A DNA stretch of 64,000 bases, taken from Bacillus sonorensis NBRC 101234 = KCTC 13918. GTDB lineage: Bacteria; Bacillota; Bacilli; Bacillales; Bacillaceae. A program made the translations under genes and the position numbers. Positions 24,854 through 34,950 of this stretch are shown piece after piece. The stretch covers positions 1-64,000 of the forward strand of contig NZ_BCVZ01000005.1 in assembly GCF_001592005.1 (NCBI RefSeq), written 5' to 3'. Under the pieces are notes generated by a model, which did not search any database, had not been told where the DNA came from, and was given only the letters and a program-made list of their open reading frames with translations. Position 1 is the first letter of the stretch; every line of letters begins with the position of its first letter.

Positions 24854-25837
24854 TTAAAACTCAGCCAGCTCTCTCATAGCCGCTTCTGCTTTATCCGGAT
24901 TCACCATAAAGTATTTTTCCATTGTCGGCGCATACGGCATTGCCGGGACATCAGGTCCTGCCAGCCGCTTGATCGGCGCATCCAAATCAAATAAGCAATG
25001 CTCGGAAATGATCGCGGCTACTTCGCTCATCACACTGCCTTCTTTCGTATCCTCAGTCATAAGAAGCACTTTGCCCGTTTTGGAAGCGGCCTCAATGATC
25101 GCTTCCTTGTCGAGCGGATATACCGTTCTCAAATCGAGGATATGGGTGCTGATGCCGTCCTTTGCAAGCCGTTCAGCCGCCTGAAGGGCAAAGTGGACGC
25201 ATAAGCCGTATGTGATGACGGTAATGTCTTCGCCTTCCCGTTTGACATCTGCTTTACCGATGGGCAGCACATAGTCGTCATTCGGGACCTCTCCTTTTAT
25301 GAGGCGGTAGGCTCTTTTATGTTCAAAAAACAGCACCGGGTCTTCATCGCGGATGGCCGCCTTTAAAAGCCCCTTTACATCATAAGGCGTCGAAGGCATG
25401 ACGATTTTCAGCCCCGGCTGGTTGGCGAACACGGCCTCAACCGACTGGGAGTGGTACAGCGCCCCATGGACGCCTCCGCCGTAAGGAGCCCTGATGACGA
25501 TCGGACAGTTCCAGTCATTGTTTGAGCGATAGCGGATTTTCGCCGCCTCAGAAATAATTTGATTGACCGCGGGCATGATAAAATCAGCAAACTGCATCTC
25601 CGCGACAGGCCTCATTCCATACATAGCGGCGCCGATTCCGACACCGGCAATCGCGGATTCAGCCAATGGGGTATCCATGACCCGCTCTTCTCCAAACTGC
25701 TCATAAAGGCCCGCTGTCGCCTTGAAGACTCCGCCCTTTTTACCGACATCCTCTCCTAGAACAAAGACGCGCGGATCTCTTTCCATTTCCTCTTTTAAAG
25801 CCAATGTGACAGCATCTATATATGACATAACAGGCAT
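24854..25837 (-). CDS. bkdAB: Branched-chain alpha-keto acid dehydrogenase E1 beta
   Basis: A 327-residue beta subunit of the thiamine-diphosphate E1 component: N-terminal pyrimidine-binding domain (FVLGEDVGKKGGVFKAT) and C-terminal transketolase domain (HILDLRTVYPLDKEAI). With BkdAA it decarboxylates 2-keto acids from Val, Leu and Ile. It lies 12 bases after the bkdAA stop and 23 before bkdB. Confidence 0.95.
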   Translation of the reverse strand: MPVMSYIDAVTLALKEEMERDPRVFVLGEDVGKKGGVFKATAGLYEQFGEERVMDTPLAESAIAGVGIGAAMYGMRPVAEMQFADFIMPAVNQIISEAAKIRYRSNNDWNCPIVIRAPYGGGVHGALYHSQSVEAVFANQPGLKIVMPSTPYDVKGLLKAAIRDEDPVLFFEHKRAYRLIKGEVPNDDYVLPIGKADVKREGEDITVITYGLCVHFALQAAERLAKDGISTHILDLRTVYPLDKEAIIEAASKTGKVLLMTEDTKEGSVMSEVAAIISEHCLFDLDAPIKRLAGPDVPAMPYAPTMEKYFMVNPDKAEAAMRELAEF

Positions 25838-25849
25838 TGGTTTTCCCCC

Positions 25850-26842
25850 CTACTCTGCATAAACATGCCGCAGCGCATCTTCAGGATCGGCATACGGGGC
25901 ATGTTCAGCGTAATCTGTTGCTTCATTGACGGTGTTGGTGATCTCGTCTGAAATCGCTTTTTCTGATTCTTCACTGAGAAGTCCGGCTTCTTTTAAGTAG
26001 TTGGCAAATGTAATGATCGGATCGTTTTTCTTCGCTTCGTCCACTTCTTCCCGGCCTCTGTAGCTTCGGTCATCATCATCACTGGAGTGAGGGGTCAACC
26101 TGTATGAAATCGTTTCGATCAATGTCGGGCCTTCTCCTCTTCCAGCCCGCTCCCTCGCTTCTTTGACCGCTTTGTACACTTCAAGCGGATCATTTCCATC
26201 CACGGTGACTCCAGGCATTCCGTAGCCAACAGCCCGATCGGAAATTTTTTCACAGGCCACCTGCTTTTCATACGGAACAGAAATGGCGTATTTATTATTC
26301 TCGCACATGAAAATGACAGGAAGTTTGTGCACCGCAGCAAAGTTTGCCCCTTCATGAAAATCTCCCTGGTTTGAAGAGCCTTCGCCAAATGTTACAAATG
26401 TGGCGATATTCTTGTTGTCAAGCCTTCCCGCGAGTGCTACGCCGACGGCATGCGGAACTTGCGTCGTAACCGGCGAAGAACCTGTGACAATCCGGTTTTT
26501 CTTTTGCCCGAAGTGGCTCGGCATTTGTTTGCCCCCTGAATTCGGGTCCTCCGCTTTCGCGAAGGCGGAAAGCATAAGCTCCTTTGCCGTCATGCCAAAG
26601 GCAAGCACAACGCCCATGTCTCTGTAGTACGGAAGAACATAGTCGTTTTCACGGTCTAAAGCGAAAGCCGCGCCGACTTGTGCGGCTTCCTGTCCTTGGC
26701 AAGAGATCACAAACGGAACTTTTCCCGATCTGTTCAGCAGCCACATCCGCTCATCAAGCTTTCTTGCTAAAAGCATGGTTTTGTACATGTCGATTGCTTG
26801 TTCATCTGTTAAACCCACTGCTTCATGACGATTATTGCTCAT
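25850..26842 (-). CDS. bkdAA: Branched-chain alpha-keto acid dehydrogenase E1 alpha
   Basis: A 330-residue E1 alpha subunit. The thiamine-diphosphate motif FGEGSSNQGDFHEGANFAAV is intact, and the phosphorylation-loop region YRLTPHSSDDDDRSYR is recognisable. It is the partner of BkdAB. GGAG precedes the ATG and the gene sits 22 bases after lpdV. Confidence 0.95.
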   Translation of the reverse strand: MSNNRHEAVGLTDEQAIDMYKTMLLARKLDERMWLLNRSGKVPFVISCQGQEAAQVGAAFALDRENDYVLPYYRDMGVVLAFGMTAKELMLSAFAKAEDPNSGGKQMPSHFGQKKNRIVTGSSPVTTQVPHAVGVALAGRLDNKNIATFVTFGEGSSNQGDFHEGANFAAVHKLPVIFMCENNKYAISVPYEKQVACEKISDRAVGYGMPGVTVDGNDPLEVYKAVKEARERAGRGEGPTLIETISYRLTPHSSDDDDRSYRGREEVDEAKKNDPIITFANYLKEAGLLSEESEKAISDEITNTVNEATDYAEHAPYADPEDALRHVYAE

Positions 26843-26864
26843 TTATTTCACTCCTTCATGCTTT

Positions 26865-28286
26865 TTAAAAATGAATCGCTTTTCCATCAACGGCAAGCGC
26901 GGCTTCTCCAATGGCCTCAGAAAGCGTCGGGTGCGGATGGATCGTTTGACCGACCTCCCACGGCGTAGCATCAAGCACTTTTGCAAGTCCGGCTTCGGAA
27001 ATCATGTCTGTCACATGCGGGCCGATCATATGAACACCCAAAATATCATCTGAATCCTGATCTGCGACGATTTTGACGAAGCCATCCGTTTCTCCGTATA
27101 CGAGCGCCTTCCCAATTGCCTGAAACGGAAATTTCCCGACTTTGATGTTTCGACCTTCCGCCTTGGCCTCTTCTTCTGTCAGACCGACAGATGCAGCTTC
27201 AGGGCTTGAGTAGATGCACTTTGGAACGAGAGAGTAATCCATTGAATGCGGATGTTGATCTGCGATATGTTCGACAGCTGTCATCCCTTCATGGGAAGCA
27301 ACGTGTGCAAGCTGCAGACCGCCGATGACATCGCCGATTGCGTAAATATGGGACTCCTTTGTCTGATACATGCTGTTTGTCGCGATGAAGCCGTTTTCGA
27401 TCTGAATATCGGTGTTTTCAAGGCCGATTCCTTCTACATTGGCTTGCCTTCCGACTGAAATCAGCATTTTTTCGGCGGAATACGTATGCGTTTCACCGTC
27501 TTTTTCAGCTTGGATGCTGATCGTTTTTCCTTTTTCCAAACTGTCAGGCAACACTTTTGCCCCGGTTATGATCGTGATTCCTTTTTTCGCCAAACGGGTT
27601 TGCATTTCTCTCGATATGTCCGCATCCTCAGTCGGTAAAATTCTGCCGGCATATTCAACAACCGTTACGTCAACGCCGAAGTCGTTGAGCATTGAAGCCC
27701 ATTCAATGCCGATGACTCCGCCGCCGACAATGACGATCGATGCGGGCAGATGCTCGAGTTCAAGGGCATCGTCGGAGGAAAGAATGTTTTCCCCGTCAGG
27801 CTCGAGCCCTGGAAGCGACCGCGGTCTTGAACCGGTGGCAATAATGACGTTTTTCGGAACGAGCATTTCATTTTCAGCGCCGCTGGCCATTTCAACCGAT
27901 ACCGTCCCGGGCATCGGAGAAAAGATCGACGGCCCGAGGATTCGCCCGATTCCTTCATATACATCGATTTTTCCTTTTTTCATCAAATGCTTCACACCGT
28001 TATAAAGCTGATCGACAATCTTTTGTTTTCGGCTTTGAACCTTGGAAAATTGCAGCTCGACTTCCGGAACGTTCACTCCGAATTCTTCCGCTTGTTTTGC
28101 CGTTCGGTAAACCTCAGCGCTTCTCAGCAGCGCTTTGGACGGAATGCAGCCTTTGTGGAGACATGTGCCGCCAAGCTTCCGTTTTTCAACAACGGCTGTT
28201 TTCAATCCGAGCTGCGAGGCTCTGATCGCGGCTACATAACCGCCCGTCCCGCCTCCAAGAATCACGAGATCATATTCTGTTGCCAT
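26865..28286 (-). CDS. lpdV: Dihydrolipoamide dehydrogenase, Bkd-specific E3
   Basis: A 473-residue flavoprotein: FAD site LVILGGGTGGYVAAIRAS, redox-active disulfide GGTCLHKGCIPSK (two Cys), NAD site VIVGGGVIGIEWASML, and the C-terminal dimerisation end with catalytic His-Pro (TIHPHPTLSEA). It reoxidises the lipoyl groups of BkdB. The operon context separates it from the pyruvate-dehydrogenase E3. Confidence 0.95.
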   Translation of the reverse strand: MATEYDLVILGGGTGGYVAAIRASQLGLKTAVVEKRKLGGTCLHKGCIPSKALLRSAEVYRTAKQAEEFGVNVPEVELQFSKVQSRKQKIVDQLYNGVKHLMKKGKIDVYEGIGRILGPSIFSPMPGTVSVEMASGAENEMLVPKNVIIATGSRPRSLPGLEPDGENILSSDDALELEHLPASIVIVGGGVIGIEWASMLNDFGVDVTVVEYAGRILPTEDADISREMQTRLAKKGITIITGAKVLPDSLEKGKTISIQAEKDGETHTYSAEKMLISVGRQANVEGIGLENTDIQIENGFIATNSMYQTKESHIYAIGDVIGGLQLAHVASHEGMTAVEHIADQHPHSMDYSLVPKCIYSSPEAASVGLTEEEAKAEGRNIKVGKFPFQAIGKALVYGETDGFVKIVADQDSDDILGVHMIGPHVTDMISEAGLAKVLDATPWEVGQTIHPHPTLSEAIGEAALAVDGKAIHF

Positions 28287-28298
28287 GACTTTTCCCTC

Positions 28299-29390
28299 CT
28301 ACCGGTTCGGATTCGGATATTGTTTTGCCTCTTCTTCGCCGTTCAGCACCCGAAAAGCGCCCTCAGCCAATGCCTGAAGCTCGTTTTCGCCCGGGTATAC
28401 GATGACATCCGAAATCCAGTCTATGTATTTTCTGATTGAAGAAATAAATGTTTTTCCGTAAGCCAGTCCGCCCGTCAAAATGATGACGTCAACTTCTCCT
28501 TTTAATACGGCGCTGGCCGCTCCGATTTCTTTTGCAATTTGATATGCCATCGCTTCATAGATAAGCGCCGCTTTTTGATCGCCTTCCCGAATCATTTTTT
28601 CCACCTTCACCGCATCTGACGTGCCAAGGTAGCCGGCAAGCCCTCCGCCGCCGATGAGCAATTTCATTAGCTCATCACGCGTATATTCGCCGGAAAAGCA
28701 TAAATCGATGAGATCGCCTGCCGGAATGGTGCCGGCCCGCTCAGGACTGAGCGGACCTTCCCCATGGAGGCCATTGTTGACGTCGATGACCCGTCCTTTG
28801 CAGTGGACGCCTGTCGTAATGCCGCCTCCCATGTGGGTGATGATCATTTTCATATCTTCATAGCGCTTGCCGAACTGCCAAGCCGCTTTCCGGGCCACCG
28901 CCTTTTGGTTGAGGGCATGAAAGATGCTCCTCCTTTCAATTGCAGGGGTTCCGGAAATTTTTGCGATGTCCGACATTTCATCAACGACAACAGGGTCGAC
29001 GATGAACGCCGGGATATTGAGGCCGTCGGCAATTTCCCTGGCGATGATCCCTCCGAGGTTTGAAGCATGCTGTCCTGCATAGCCGTTTTTCAAGTCCTCG
29101 ATCATCGCGTCATTTACTTCGTATGTTCCGCCTTCGATCGGCCGAAGCAGGCCTCCCCTTGCACAAACGGCATTCAATTTTGAAATATTGATGCCCTGTT
29201 CGTGCAGCGTTTCTAAAACAGCCTGCTTTCTGAACGAATACTGGTCGATAATCGTTTCATATTGCTGAAGCTTTGCCCCGTCATGGCGGATTGCTTTTTC
29301 AAAAATTGAACGGTCATCGTGAAAAACGCCGATCTTTGTAGATGTTGATCCCGGATTAATGACGAGAATACGTTTTTCCTGTATGTGCAT
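28299..29390 (-). CDS. buk: Butyrate kinase (branched-chain fatty-acid kinase)
   Basis: A 363-residue acetate/butyrate kinase. The start [18 protein letters not shown] is the ASKHA phosphate-1 loop, and [17 protein letters not shown] and ILTGGLAYG supply the remaining nucleotide-binding loops. With Ptb it interconverts branched acyl-CoA and free acid, with ATP formation. It lies 12 bases from lpdV. Confidence 0.95.
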   Translation of the reverse strand: MHIQEKRILVINPGSTSTKIGVFHDDRSIFEKAIRHDGAKLQQYETIIDQYSFRKQAVLETLHEQGINISKLNAVCARGGLLRPIEGGTYEVNDAMIEDLKNGYAGQHASNLGGIIAREIADGLNIPAFIVDPVVVDEMSDIAKISGTPAIERRSIFHALNQKAVARKAAWQFGKRYEDMKMIITHMGGGITTGVHCKGRVIDVNNGLHGEGPLSPERAGTIPAGDLIDLCFSGEYTRDELMKLLIGGGGLAGYLGTSDAVKVEKMIREGDQKAALIYEAMAYQIAKEIGAASAVLKGEVDVIILTGGLAYGKTFISSIRKYIDWISDVIVYPGENELQALAEGAFRVLNGEEEAKQYPNPNR

Positions 29391-29426
29391 TGATTTAAAA
29401 CCTCCAATTTGAACAGGGGGGATTTT

Positions 29427-30521
29427 TTAACGTCTGCTTAAAATGTGATGCCCGTTTTGCAAAAATTGGCTTCTTGAACGGCGCATCCGTTCAATCCGCT
29501 CTTCAGCAAGCCGGTCTGCCGCCAAGTATGTCGGAATGCCGTCCCGTTTAGAAATGTCAAGGACCCGCTCAATATTTCCGTAAATGCCTTCGACTTTTTT
29601 GAGCGCCCGCTCTGAATTATAGCCGTAAAGCTCATCCGCAACATTGATGACGCCGCCGGCATTGATGACATAATCCGGCGCATAGACGATGCCCATATTG
29701 TGAATCTGATCACCGTGGCGCGTTTCTTTCAGCTGATTGTTGGCCGCTCCGGCAATGACTTTGGCTTTGAGCTGCGGAATCGTATCATCGTTGATGGTCG
29801 CTCCGAGTGCGCACGGCGCATATATATCGCAATCCTGCGAATAAATATCATCAGGATCTACAGCGCGGGCGCCGAAGTCAGCGACGGCTCTCTCGACCGC
29901 TTCTTTATTAATATCCGTCACAATCAGGTTTGCGCCTTCTTCATGAAGGTGGCGGCATAGGTTGTAGGCTACATTTCCGACACCTTGAACAGCGATGGTT
30001 TTGCCTTCAAGCGAGTCTGTCCCGAAGGCTTCCTTCGCCGCGGCTTTCATCCCTTTATATACACCATAGGCTGTAACTGGAGAAGGGTTTCCCGAAGAAC
30101 CGAAAGCCGGGGAAATTCCCGTTACATAATCTGTTTCATCATGGATGATATCCATATCTTCAACCGTCGTGCCGACATCTTCAGCGGTAATGTACCTTCC
30201 GTTCAACCCTTGGATGTAGCGGCCGAAGGCGCGGAACATTTCTTCATTTTTATCTTTGCGCGGATCTCCGATAATGACGGTTTTGCCTCCGCCGAGATTC
30301 AATCCGGCAGCCGCGTTTTTGTATGTCATTCCCCTTGCAAGACGAAGCGCATCTTCTATCGCGGCTTCTTCATTTTCATACGTCCACATTCTCGTGCCGC
30401 CCAAAGCGGGACCGAGAGTTGTGTCATGAATCGCGATGATCGCTTTCAAACCGGACTCTTTATCTTGGCAAAACACCAATTGTTCATAATCGTACTGTTC
30501 CATATATCGAAATAGTTCCAT
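29427..30521 (-). CDS. bcd: Leucine dehydrogenase
   Basis: A 364-residue Glu/Leu/Phe/Val dehydrogenase family member. The catalytic Lys lies in [17 protein letters not shown], and the NAD fold in [17 protein letters not shown]. It deaminates Leu, Ile and Val to their 2-keto acids, which feed the BKD complex. It is the second gene of the operon, 3 bases after the ptb stop codon. Confidence 0.96.
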   Translation of the reverse strand: MELFRYMEQYDYEQLVFCQDKESGLKAIIAIHDTTLGPALGGTRMWTYENEEAAIEDALRLARGMTYKNAAAGLNLGGGKTVIIGDPRKDKNEEMFRAFGRYIQGLNGRYITAEDVGTTVEDMDIIHDETDYVTGISPAFGSSGNPSPVTAYGVYKGMKAAAKEAFGTDSLEGKTIAVQGVGNVAYNLCRHLHEEGANLIVTDINKEAVERAVADFGARAVDPDDIYSQDCDIYAPCALGATINDDTIPQLKAKVIAGAANNQLKETRHGDQIHNMGIVYAPDYVINAGGVINVADELYGYNSERALKKVEGIYGNIERVLDISKRDGIPTYLAADRLAEERIERMRRSRSQFLQNGHHILSRR

Positions 30522-30524
30522 TTC

Positions 30525-31436
30525 TTATTCCTCCTCATGTCGTGCTTCAGACGTACAGAGCGCCAAAGCAATCGAATACAGTTTGTTTTCCGCGGAATCG
30601 GCCCTGCTTGTTAAAGCAATGGGCGCTTTTGCTCCTGCCAAAATGGCTCCCACTTTTGCATCCGCAAAATGAATCAGTGATTTGTAGAGGACATTGCCGG
30701 TTTCGATCGACGGAACAAGCAGAATGTCGGCCTGACCGGCCACGATTCCGGAAATGTTCTTATGCCTGGCGGCAAGCTCCGAGATCGCGTTGTCCAAAGC
30801 AAGAGGCCCGTCGACGATACAGTCCCGGATTTGCCCCCGGTGATTCATCTGCGTTAAACTGGCCGCATGTAATGTAGCTTCCATCGCGGGATTCACCGTT
30901 TCAACAGCGGCAAGGCAGGCGGCTTTCGGCATGTTTACACCGACAGCTCTCGCGACACGCACTGCATTTTCTAAAATCTGCTTCAATTCTTCAAGCCCCG
31001 GCTTGATGTTCATCGCCGCGTCTGTCACATAAATCAGCCTGTCAAATCCGTTTACTTCGAATGCCGCAACATGTGACAGCACACGAGAGGAACGCAGGCC
31101 GTATTCTTTATTCAAAACGGCTTTCAAAAGAACGGCCGTCGGAAGATGACCTTTCATCAGTACATCCGCGTTGCCGCTTTTGACGGATTGAACTGCGATT
31201 CTCGCGGAGGATTCCGGCGTTTCCGAATGAATGATATCGACGTGCCGTTTTGACATATCAAGCTCTTCCATCATATGCCTGATTTTTTCTCTGTGCCCGA
31301 TCAGCAAAAACCGGGCAAACTCTTTGTCGACTGCAAGCTTGACGGCTTGAAGGACTTCATCATCTTCTGCATGTGCGACGGCGACCGTTTTATTTTCCAG
31401 TTCCGCCGCTTTTTGAAATAATTGTGTCAGCTTCAT
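30525..31436 (-). CDS. ptb: Phosphate butyryltransferase
   Basis: A 303-residue phosphotransacylase-family enzyme converting butyryl or branched acyl-CoA and phosphate to acyl-phosphate. Motifs include ADVLMKGHLPTAVLLKAVLN and the C-terminal GAKAPIALTSRADSAENK. Start 31436 (MKLTQLFQKA) follows AAGGTGGG; the open frame 7 codons upstream contains the SD. It is the first gene of the operon, about 40 bases downstream of a sigma-54 promoter. Confidence 0.94.
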   Translation of the reverse strand: MKLTQLFQKAAELENKTVAVAHAEDDEVLQAVKLAVDKEFARFLLIGHREKIRHMMEELDMSKRHVDIIHSETPESSARIAVQSVKSGNADVLMKGHLPTAVLLKAVLNKEYGLRSSRVLSHVAAFEVNGFDRLIYVTDAAMNIKPGLEELKQILENAVRVARAVGVNMPKAACLAAVETVNPAMEATLHAASLTQMNHRGQIRDCIVDGPLALDNAISELAARHKNISGIVAGQADILLVPSIETGNVLYKSLIHFADAKVGAILAGAKAPIALTSRADSAENKLYSIALALCTSEARHEEE

Positions 31437-31474
31437 AGTACCCACCTTTCTAAGCAAACATCCGCCCTATTATC

Positions 31475-31492
31475 ATGCAAGTTTCGTGCCAG
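31475..31492 (-). promoter_or_regulatory. Sigma-54 (SigL) -24/-12 promoter of the bkd operon
   Basis: On the - strand CTGGCACG-AAAC-TTGCAT matches the -24 (TGGCAC) and -12 (TTGCA) elements with exact spacing, 39 bases upstream of the ptb start. Confidence 0.93.
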
Positions 31493-31531
31493 ACCAAAAA
31501 GAGGGATCAGTACGTAGACCTGCTTAAACTT

Positions 31532-31559
31532 CTGCACAATTTTGCATTAGATTATGCAG
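31532..31559. promoter_or_regulatory. Putative BkdR upstream activating sequence
   Basis: An imperfect palindrome with CTGCACAAT (31532-31540) facing ATTATGCAG (31551-31559), 40 bases upstream of the -24 element and touching the end of bkdR. TGCA-AAT units repeat within it. Its position is right for an enhancer bound by the sigma-54 activator BkdR. Confidence 0.6.
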
Positions 31560-31560
31560 T

Positions 31561-33630
31561 TTATTGCATGCTTTCTTTTGCAAGGTTGTATTTATCCATT
31601 TTGTAATAGAGATTCCGGATGCTGATGCCCAGCGCCTTTGCCGTTTTAGTCCTGTTATATTGGTGCTTTTCAAGCGTTTCTTTAATCACGTGCGCTTCAA
31701 AACGCTCAACGGCGTCTGAAAGCTTTTCATTTTCGATTTCAGCTAAAGCAAGGCTGGTGTCAGCTTTTTTCTTCGGGCCGTCCGCTTCAGGAAGGTGCTC
31801 CAAATCAATCCATTCCATCTGGGGCTTTAAAAAGATCATCGCCCGCTCAAGGACGTTTTCCAGCTCCCTGACATTCCCCGGCCACTTTCTCGCTTTCAGC
31901 GATTTGAGCGCTTTTTTCGTCAGACCCTTTACATTGCGGCCGTATTCTTGATTGATCTTTCCGATCAAATGGCGGCTTAAAGCCTCGATATCCTCTTTTC
32001 GCTGCCTCAGCGGCGGAATCGATATCGGATAGCGGTTGATGCGGTAGTATAAGTCTTCGCGAAACCTGCCTTCGGCCAGCGCTTTTTCAATATTGACGTT
32101 GGTCGCGGCAATAATTCTGACGTTCACCGGAATCGGCTTTGTACCGCCGACCCGGACAATTTCTTTTTCCTGCAGGACGCGGAGCAGCTTTGCCTGTGTA
32201 TTCTGGGAAAGCTCACCGATCTCATCCAAGAAAATGCTTCCGTTATTGGCTTCTTCAAAGAATCCTTTTTTTCCGCCGCGCTTTGCTCCGGAAAAGGCGC
32301 CTTCCTCATAGCCGAACAGCTCTGATTCAAGCAAAGATTCTGATATGGCCGCACAGTTCACCCGGACAAACTTATTATACTTTCGGTCACTTTCGTTATG
32401 TATGGCATGGGCAAAAAGCTCCTTCCCCGTACCGGACTCGCCCCGCAGCAAAATTGTGGCAGGCGTTTTCGCCCCCAATTTCGCCTGCTCAAGGGCCACA
32501 AGCATTTGCTCGCTTGACCCGATGATATCGGCGAATGTATATTTCGCTTCAAGCGTGCGGATAATCTGGCGCGCCCTGTTCAATTCCTTTGTCAGCGACT
32601 GAATTTCGGATACATCCTGAATAACGCCGACACTTCCTTTTAAAATGCCGTCGACGATGATCGGCGCAACATTGACGATCACTTCTTTTTTGTTCGGGCC
32701 GACCTTCATTCTCGCGCCTCTCACAGGCCGCCTTGTTTCAAGCACCTTCAAATGCATGCTTTCGCCTTCCGATATGTCGGTATTGGCCGGTTTGCCAATC
32801 ACCTGCTCTTTTGTCAGACCGGTCATCTTCGTATAGGCCCTGTTGATCATCATTCCGATCCCGTTTTCATCGACGACGGATATCGCCTCATCAGACGACT
32901 GAATGATCGCTTCAAGCATTGTTCTGACTTCTTTCAGGTTTGTCACTTCTTCAGCCAGTTCAACCGCATCTGTGATGTCTTTGAAAATGCTGAGCGCGCC
33001 TAACAGCGTTCCTCCGTCATCAATAATCGGGATCCTCGTCGTCACGATCTGCCTGTTCGGATGTAAAAACTGCTTTTGGTTGTATTCAGGCTCTCTCGTA
33101 TTGAGAATGCGCGGAAGCTTCGTCGTCGGGATGACCTTCTGAATATGCTGGCCGATCGCTTTCTCCCGTTTTGTACCGGTCATTTCCTCAGCCATTTTAT
33201 TAAACAGGATGATTTCTTCATTGATATCGATAAAAATCATGCCGTCATTCATGGAATTAAAAATCCGGTCATGTTTATATGTCTGTTCTTTTAACATTTG
33301 GATCAGCTGCTGTTTTTCATTCATCAGCTGAGAGATGATATACGCAAGCGAACCCGGGACGACAATCGCTCTGTCCGGTTTCTTTCGGACGAGCTGTTTT
33401 AACACATCAGGATCGCCGGTCGTTTCAATGATGATATCGATCTGTTTATTGATGTACGGCATCCAGTCCAGAGCCGTTTCAATCTCGTTTTTTTCCGCAA
33501 TGGACATCCCCGGCGCCTTCGGATTTTTGTCAATGACCGCCTCAATATGCATTGTTTTCGTTTTCAGCAGCAAGTCTAAGAGAGCGGTCCCCCCTTTTCC
33601 AGCACCTACAATCAGTACTTTTTGCTTCAT
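31561..33630 (-). CDS. bkdR: Sigma-54-dependent activator BkdR
   Basis: A 689-residue enhancer-binding protein. The N-terminal ~100 residues have a Rossmann-like start ([18 protein letters not shown]). Two PAS domains follow at about 120-240 and 245-350, then an AAA+ domain with Walker A GESGTGKE, the sigma-54-contacting loop GAFSGA, Walker [10 protein letters not shown] and an Arg finger region. A Fis-type helix-turn-helix ends the protein ([20 protein letters not shown]). It activates the adjacent bkd operon with SigL in response to branched-chain amino acids or keto acids. The length is close to B. subtilis BkdR. No clear terminator separates it from ptb. Confidence 0.95.
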   Translation of the reverse strand: MKQKVLIVGAGKGGTALLDLLLKTKTMHIEAVIDKNPKAPGMSIAEKNEIETALDWMPYINKQIDIIIETTGDPDVLKQLVRKKPDRAIVVPGSLAYIISQLMNEKQQLIQMLKEQTYKHDRIFNSMNDGMIFIDINEEIILFNKMAEEMTGTKREKAIGQHIQKVIPTTKLPRILNTREPEYNQKQFLHPNRQIVTTRIPIIDDGGTLLGALSIFKDITDAVELAEEVTNLKEVRTMLEAIIQSSDEAISVVDENGIGMMINRAYTKMTGLTKEQVIGKPANTDISEGESMHLKVLETRRPVRGARMKVGPNKKEVIVNVAPIIVDGILKGSVGVIQDVSEIQSLTKELNRARQIIRTLEAKYTFADIIGSSEQMLVALEQAKLGAKTPATILLRGESGTGKELFAHAIHNESDRKYNKFVRVNCAAISESLLESELFGYEEGAFSGAKRGGKKGFFEEANNGSIFLDEIGELSQNTQAKLLRVLQEKEIVRVGGTKPIPVNVRIIAATNVNIEKALAEGRFREDLYYRINRYPISIPPLRQRKEDIEALSRHLIGKINQEYGRNVKGLTKKALKSLKARKWPGNVRELENVLERAMIFLKPQMEWIDLEHLPEADGPKKKADTSLALAEIENEKLSDAVERFEAHVIKETLEKHQYNRTKTAKALGISIRNLYYKMDKYNLAKESMQ

Positions 33631-33780
33631 CCCTTTACCCCTTTGTATGAAAAATTTTGCACACTCAGATATTCATTTGCAACAATTTGCACAATATCTA
33701 TGTTATCACGTTTTCCTTTCTTGACAAACTTTTTTTTCAAATAGACAATAAAGGTAAATAAATGGCAAGGGGATTCGAGT

Positions 33781-34035
33781 ATGGGGAGACTGATCGCACT
33801 GCTTATTTTGCTAATACCGGGATGCATGGCAGCCGCAGGCATTAAATTGATGCGCGACACTGTATTCGGGGTATTAAACAGCCCGTTTCAAATACCCTGG
33901 CTGCAAGGGCTTGCGGGACTGATTCTATTCGCGGCAGGGCTTTACCTTTTAGGCGGATTTATTTTGTACAGAGACAGAAAGCGGAACCAGGTAAGCGAAC
34001 GCTTCAAAAAAAAACAAAACAACCGCAGGGCTTGA
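33781..34035 (+). CDS. yqzF: Small membrane protein YqzF (DUF2627)
   Basis: An 84-residue protein with two membrane helices (about 3-25 and 38-62) and a basic C-terminal tail rich in Lys, Arg and Asn. AAGGGGA precedes the ATG. It is divergent from bkdR, as in B. subtilis. Function unknown. Confidence 0.85.
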   Translation: MGRLIALLILLIPGCMAAAGIKLMRDTVFGVLNSPFQIPWLQGLAGLILFAAGLYLLGGFILYRDRKRNQVSERFKKKQNNRRA

Positions 34036-34055
34036 GCATTTTGTTCCCGTCCATT

Positions 34056-34092
34056 AAAAAACGCCGCAGATCAAAATCCGCGGCATTTTTTT
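34056..34092. terminator. Bidirectional terminator between yqzF and yqiK
   Basis: GCCGC...GCGGC stem with A and T runs on both sides, between converging genes; it overlaps the yqiK stop codon. Confidence 0.88.
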
Positions 34093-34819
34093 ATAAAATG
34101 CTTTCCTTCAGCTTCATCGCTTTTTCGGGAAAATCGGTGAAAAACCCGTCAACACCGGCTTCCATCAGTTTTTTCATGTCCTCTTCGCGATTCACGGTGA
34201 ACGGTCTGACCGTTTTATTGTTGCGGTGGGCATTTGCGATCGTTTCCGCCGACATCGAGCGCAGATACGGATGAAATCCGGTCGCCGGAATCATGTCAAT
34301 GTATTGTTCAGGCTTATAAAGAACATCCATATAAAGCGCGGCCAATTCAATATCGGGATTCAGCCTCCGGCAATAGGCGAGGCTCTCATGGTTAAAAGAA
34401 GAGATGATGATGCGGTCCTCAAGTTTATATTCAGAAATCAGCGCCATCACTTTTTCTTCCATTCCTTCATAGCGGACGATGCTGTTTTTCAGCTCTACAT
34501 TAATAAGAAAGCTGCCTTTCACCGCCCAGTCGAACACCTCTTCAAGGGTGGGAACTGTGACAAACCCGGTCTTTTCAGAAAAACGGTAGCTTGCGTCCCC
34601 CTGCTCGATCTCTTCATATGTAAAATCTTTTATATAGCCCTTTAATGAAGTCGTCCTGTCAAGCTTCTCATCATGAATCACGACAAGCCGGCCGTCTCGC
34701 GTCATTTGTACATCAAGCTCAATGCCGTCGGCACCCGCTTGAGCCGCATGTTCAAACGCAGTCATCGTGTTCTCGGGATAAGTCCCTGAAGCCCCTCTGT
34801 GTGCAAAAACTTTTGTCAT
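34091..34819 (-). CDS. yqiK: Cytoplasmic glycerophosphodiester phosphodiesterase (YqiK)
   Basis: A 242-residue GDPD-family enzyme. FAHRGASGTYPENT has the catalytic His/Arg, GIELDVQ the metal Glu/Asp and VVIHDEKLDRTT the second His. There is no signal peptide, unlike secreted GlpQ. It would release glycerol 3-phosphate from deacylated phospholipids. The mmg operon that I recall beside yqiK in B. subtilis is absent; yqzF follows directly. Confidence 0.92.
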   Translation of the reverse strand: MTKVFAHRGASGTYPENTMTAFEHAAQAGADGIELDVQMTRDGRLVVIHDEKLDRTTSLKGYIKDFTYEEIEQGDASYRFSEKTGFVTVPTLEEVFDWAVKGSFLINVELKNSIVRYEGMEEKVMALISEYKLEDRIIISSFNHESLAYCRRLNPDIELAALYMDVLYKPEQYIDMIPATGFHPYLRSMSAETIANAHRNNKTVRPFTVNREEDMKKLMEAGVDGFFTDFPEKAMKLKESIL

Positions 34820-34921
34820 GTCAGTTCACCTCAAAATGATTTCAAAGCCCATCCTCATTATGACGGTCTTATGATTTACTTTCCACACATAGGCCTTTTT
34901 TTAACATAAAGATTACATTTT

Positions 34922-34945
34922 AAGCCCCGGTAATGGACGGGGCTT
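34922..34945 (-). terminator. Hairpin after yqiI
   Basis: AAGCCCCG/CGGGGCTT stem just past the amidase stop; no good T run follows on the - strand, so termination may be weak. Confidence 0.45.
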
Positions 34946-34950
34946 GGCGA

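Noticed and set aside
27412-28005. 197-codon + strand ORF over lpdV
   Set aside because: Antisense shadow of a conserved E3 gene with all motifs in place.
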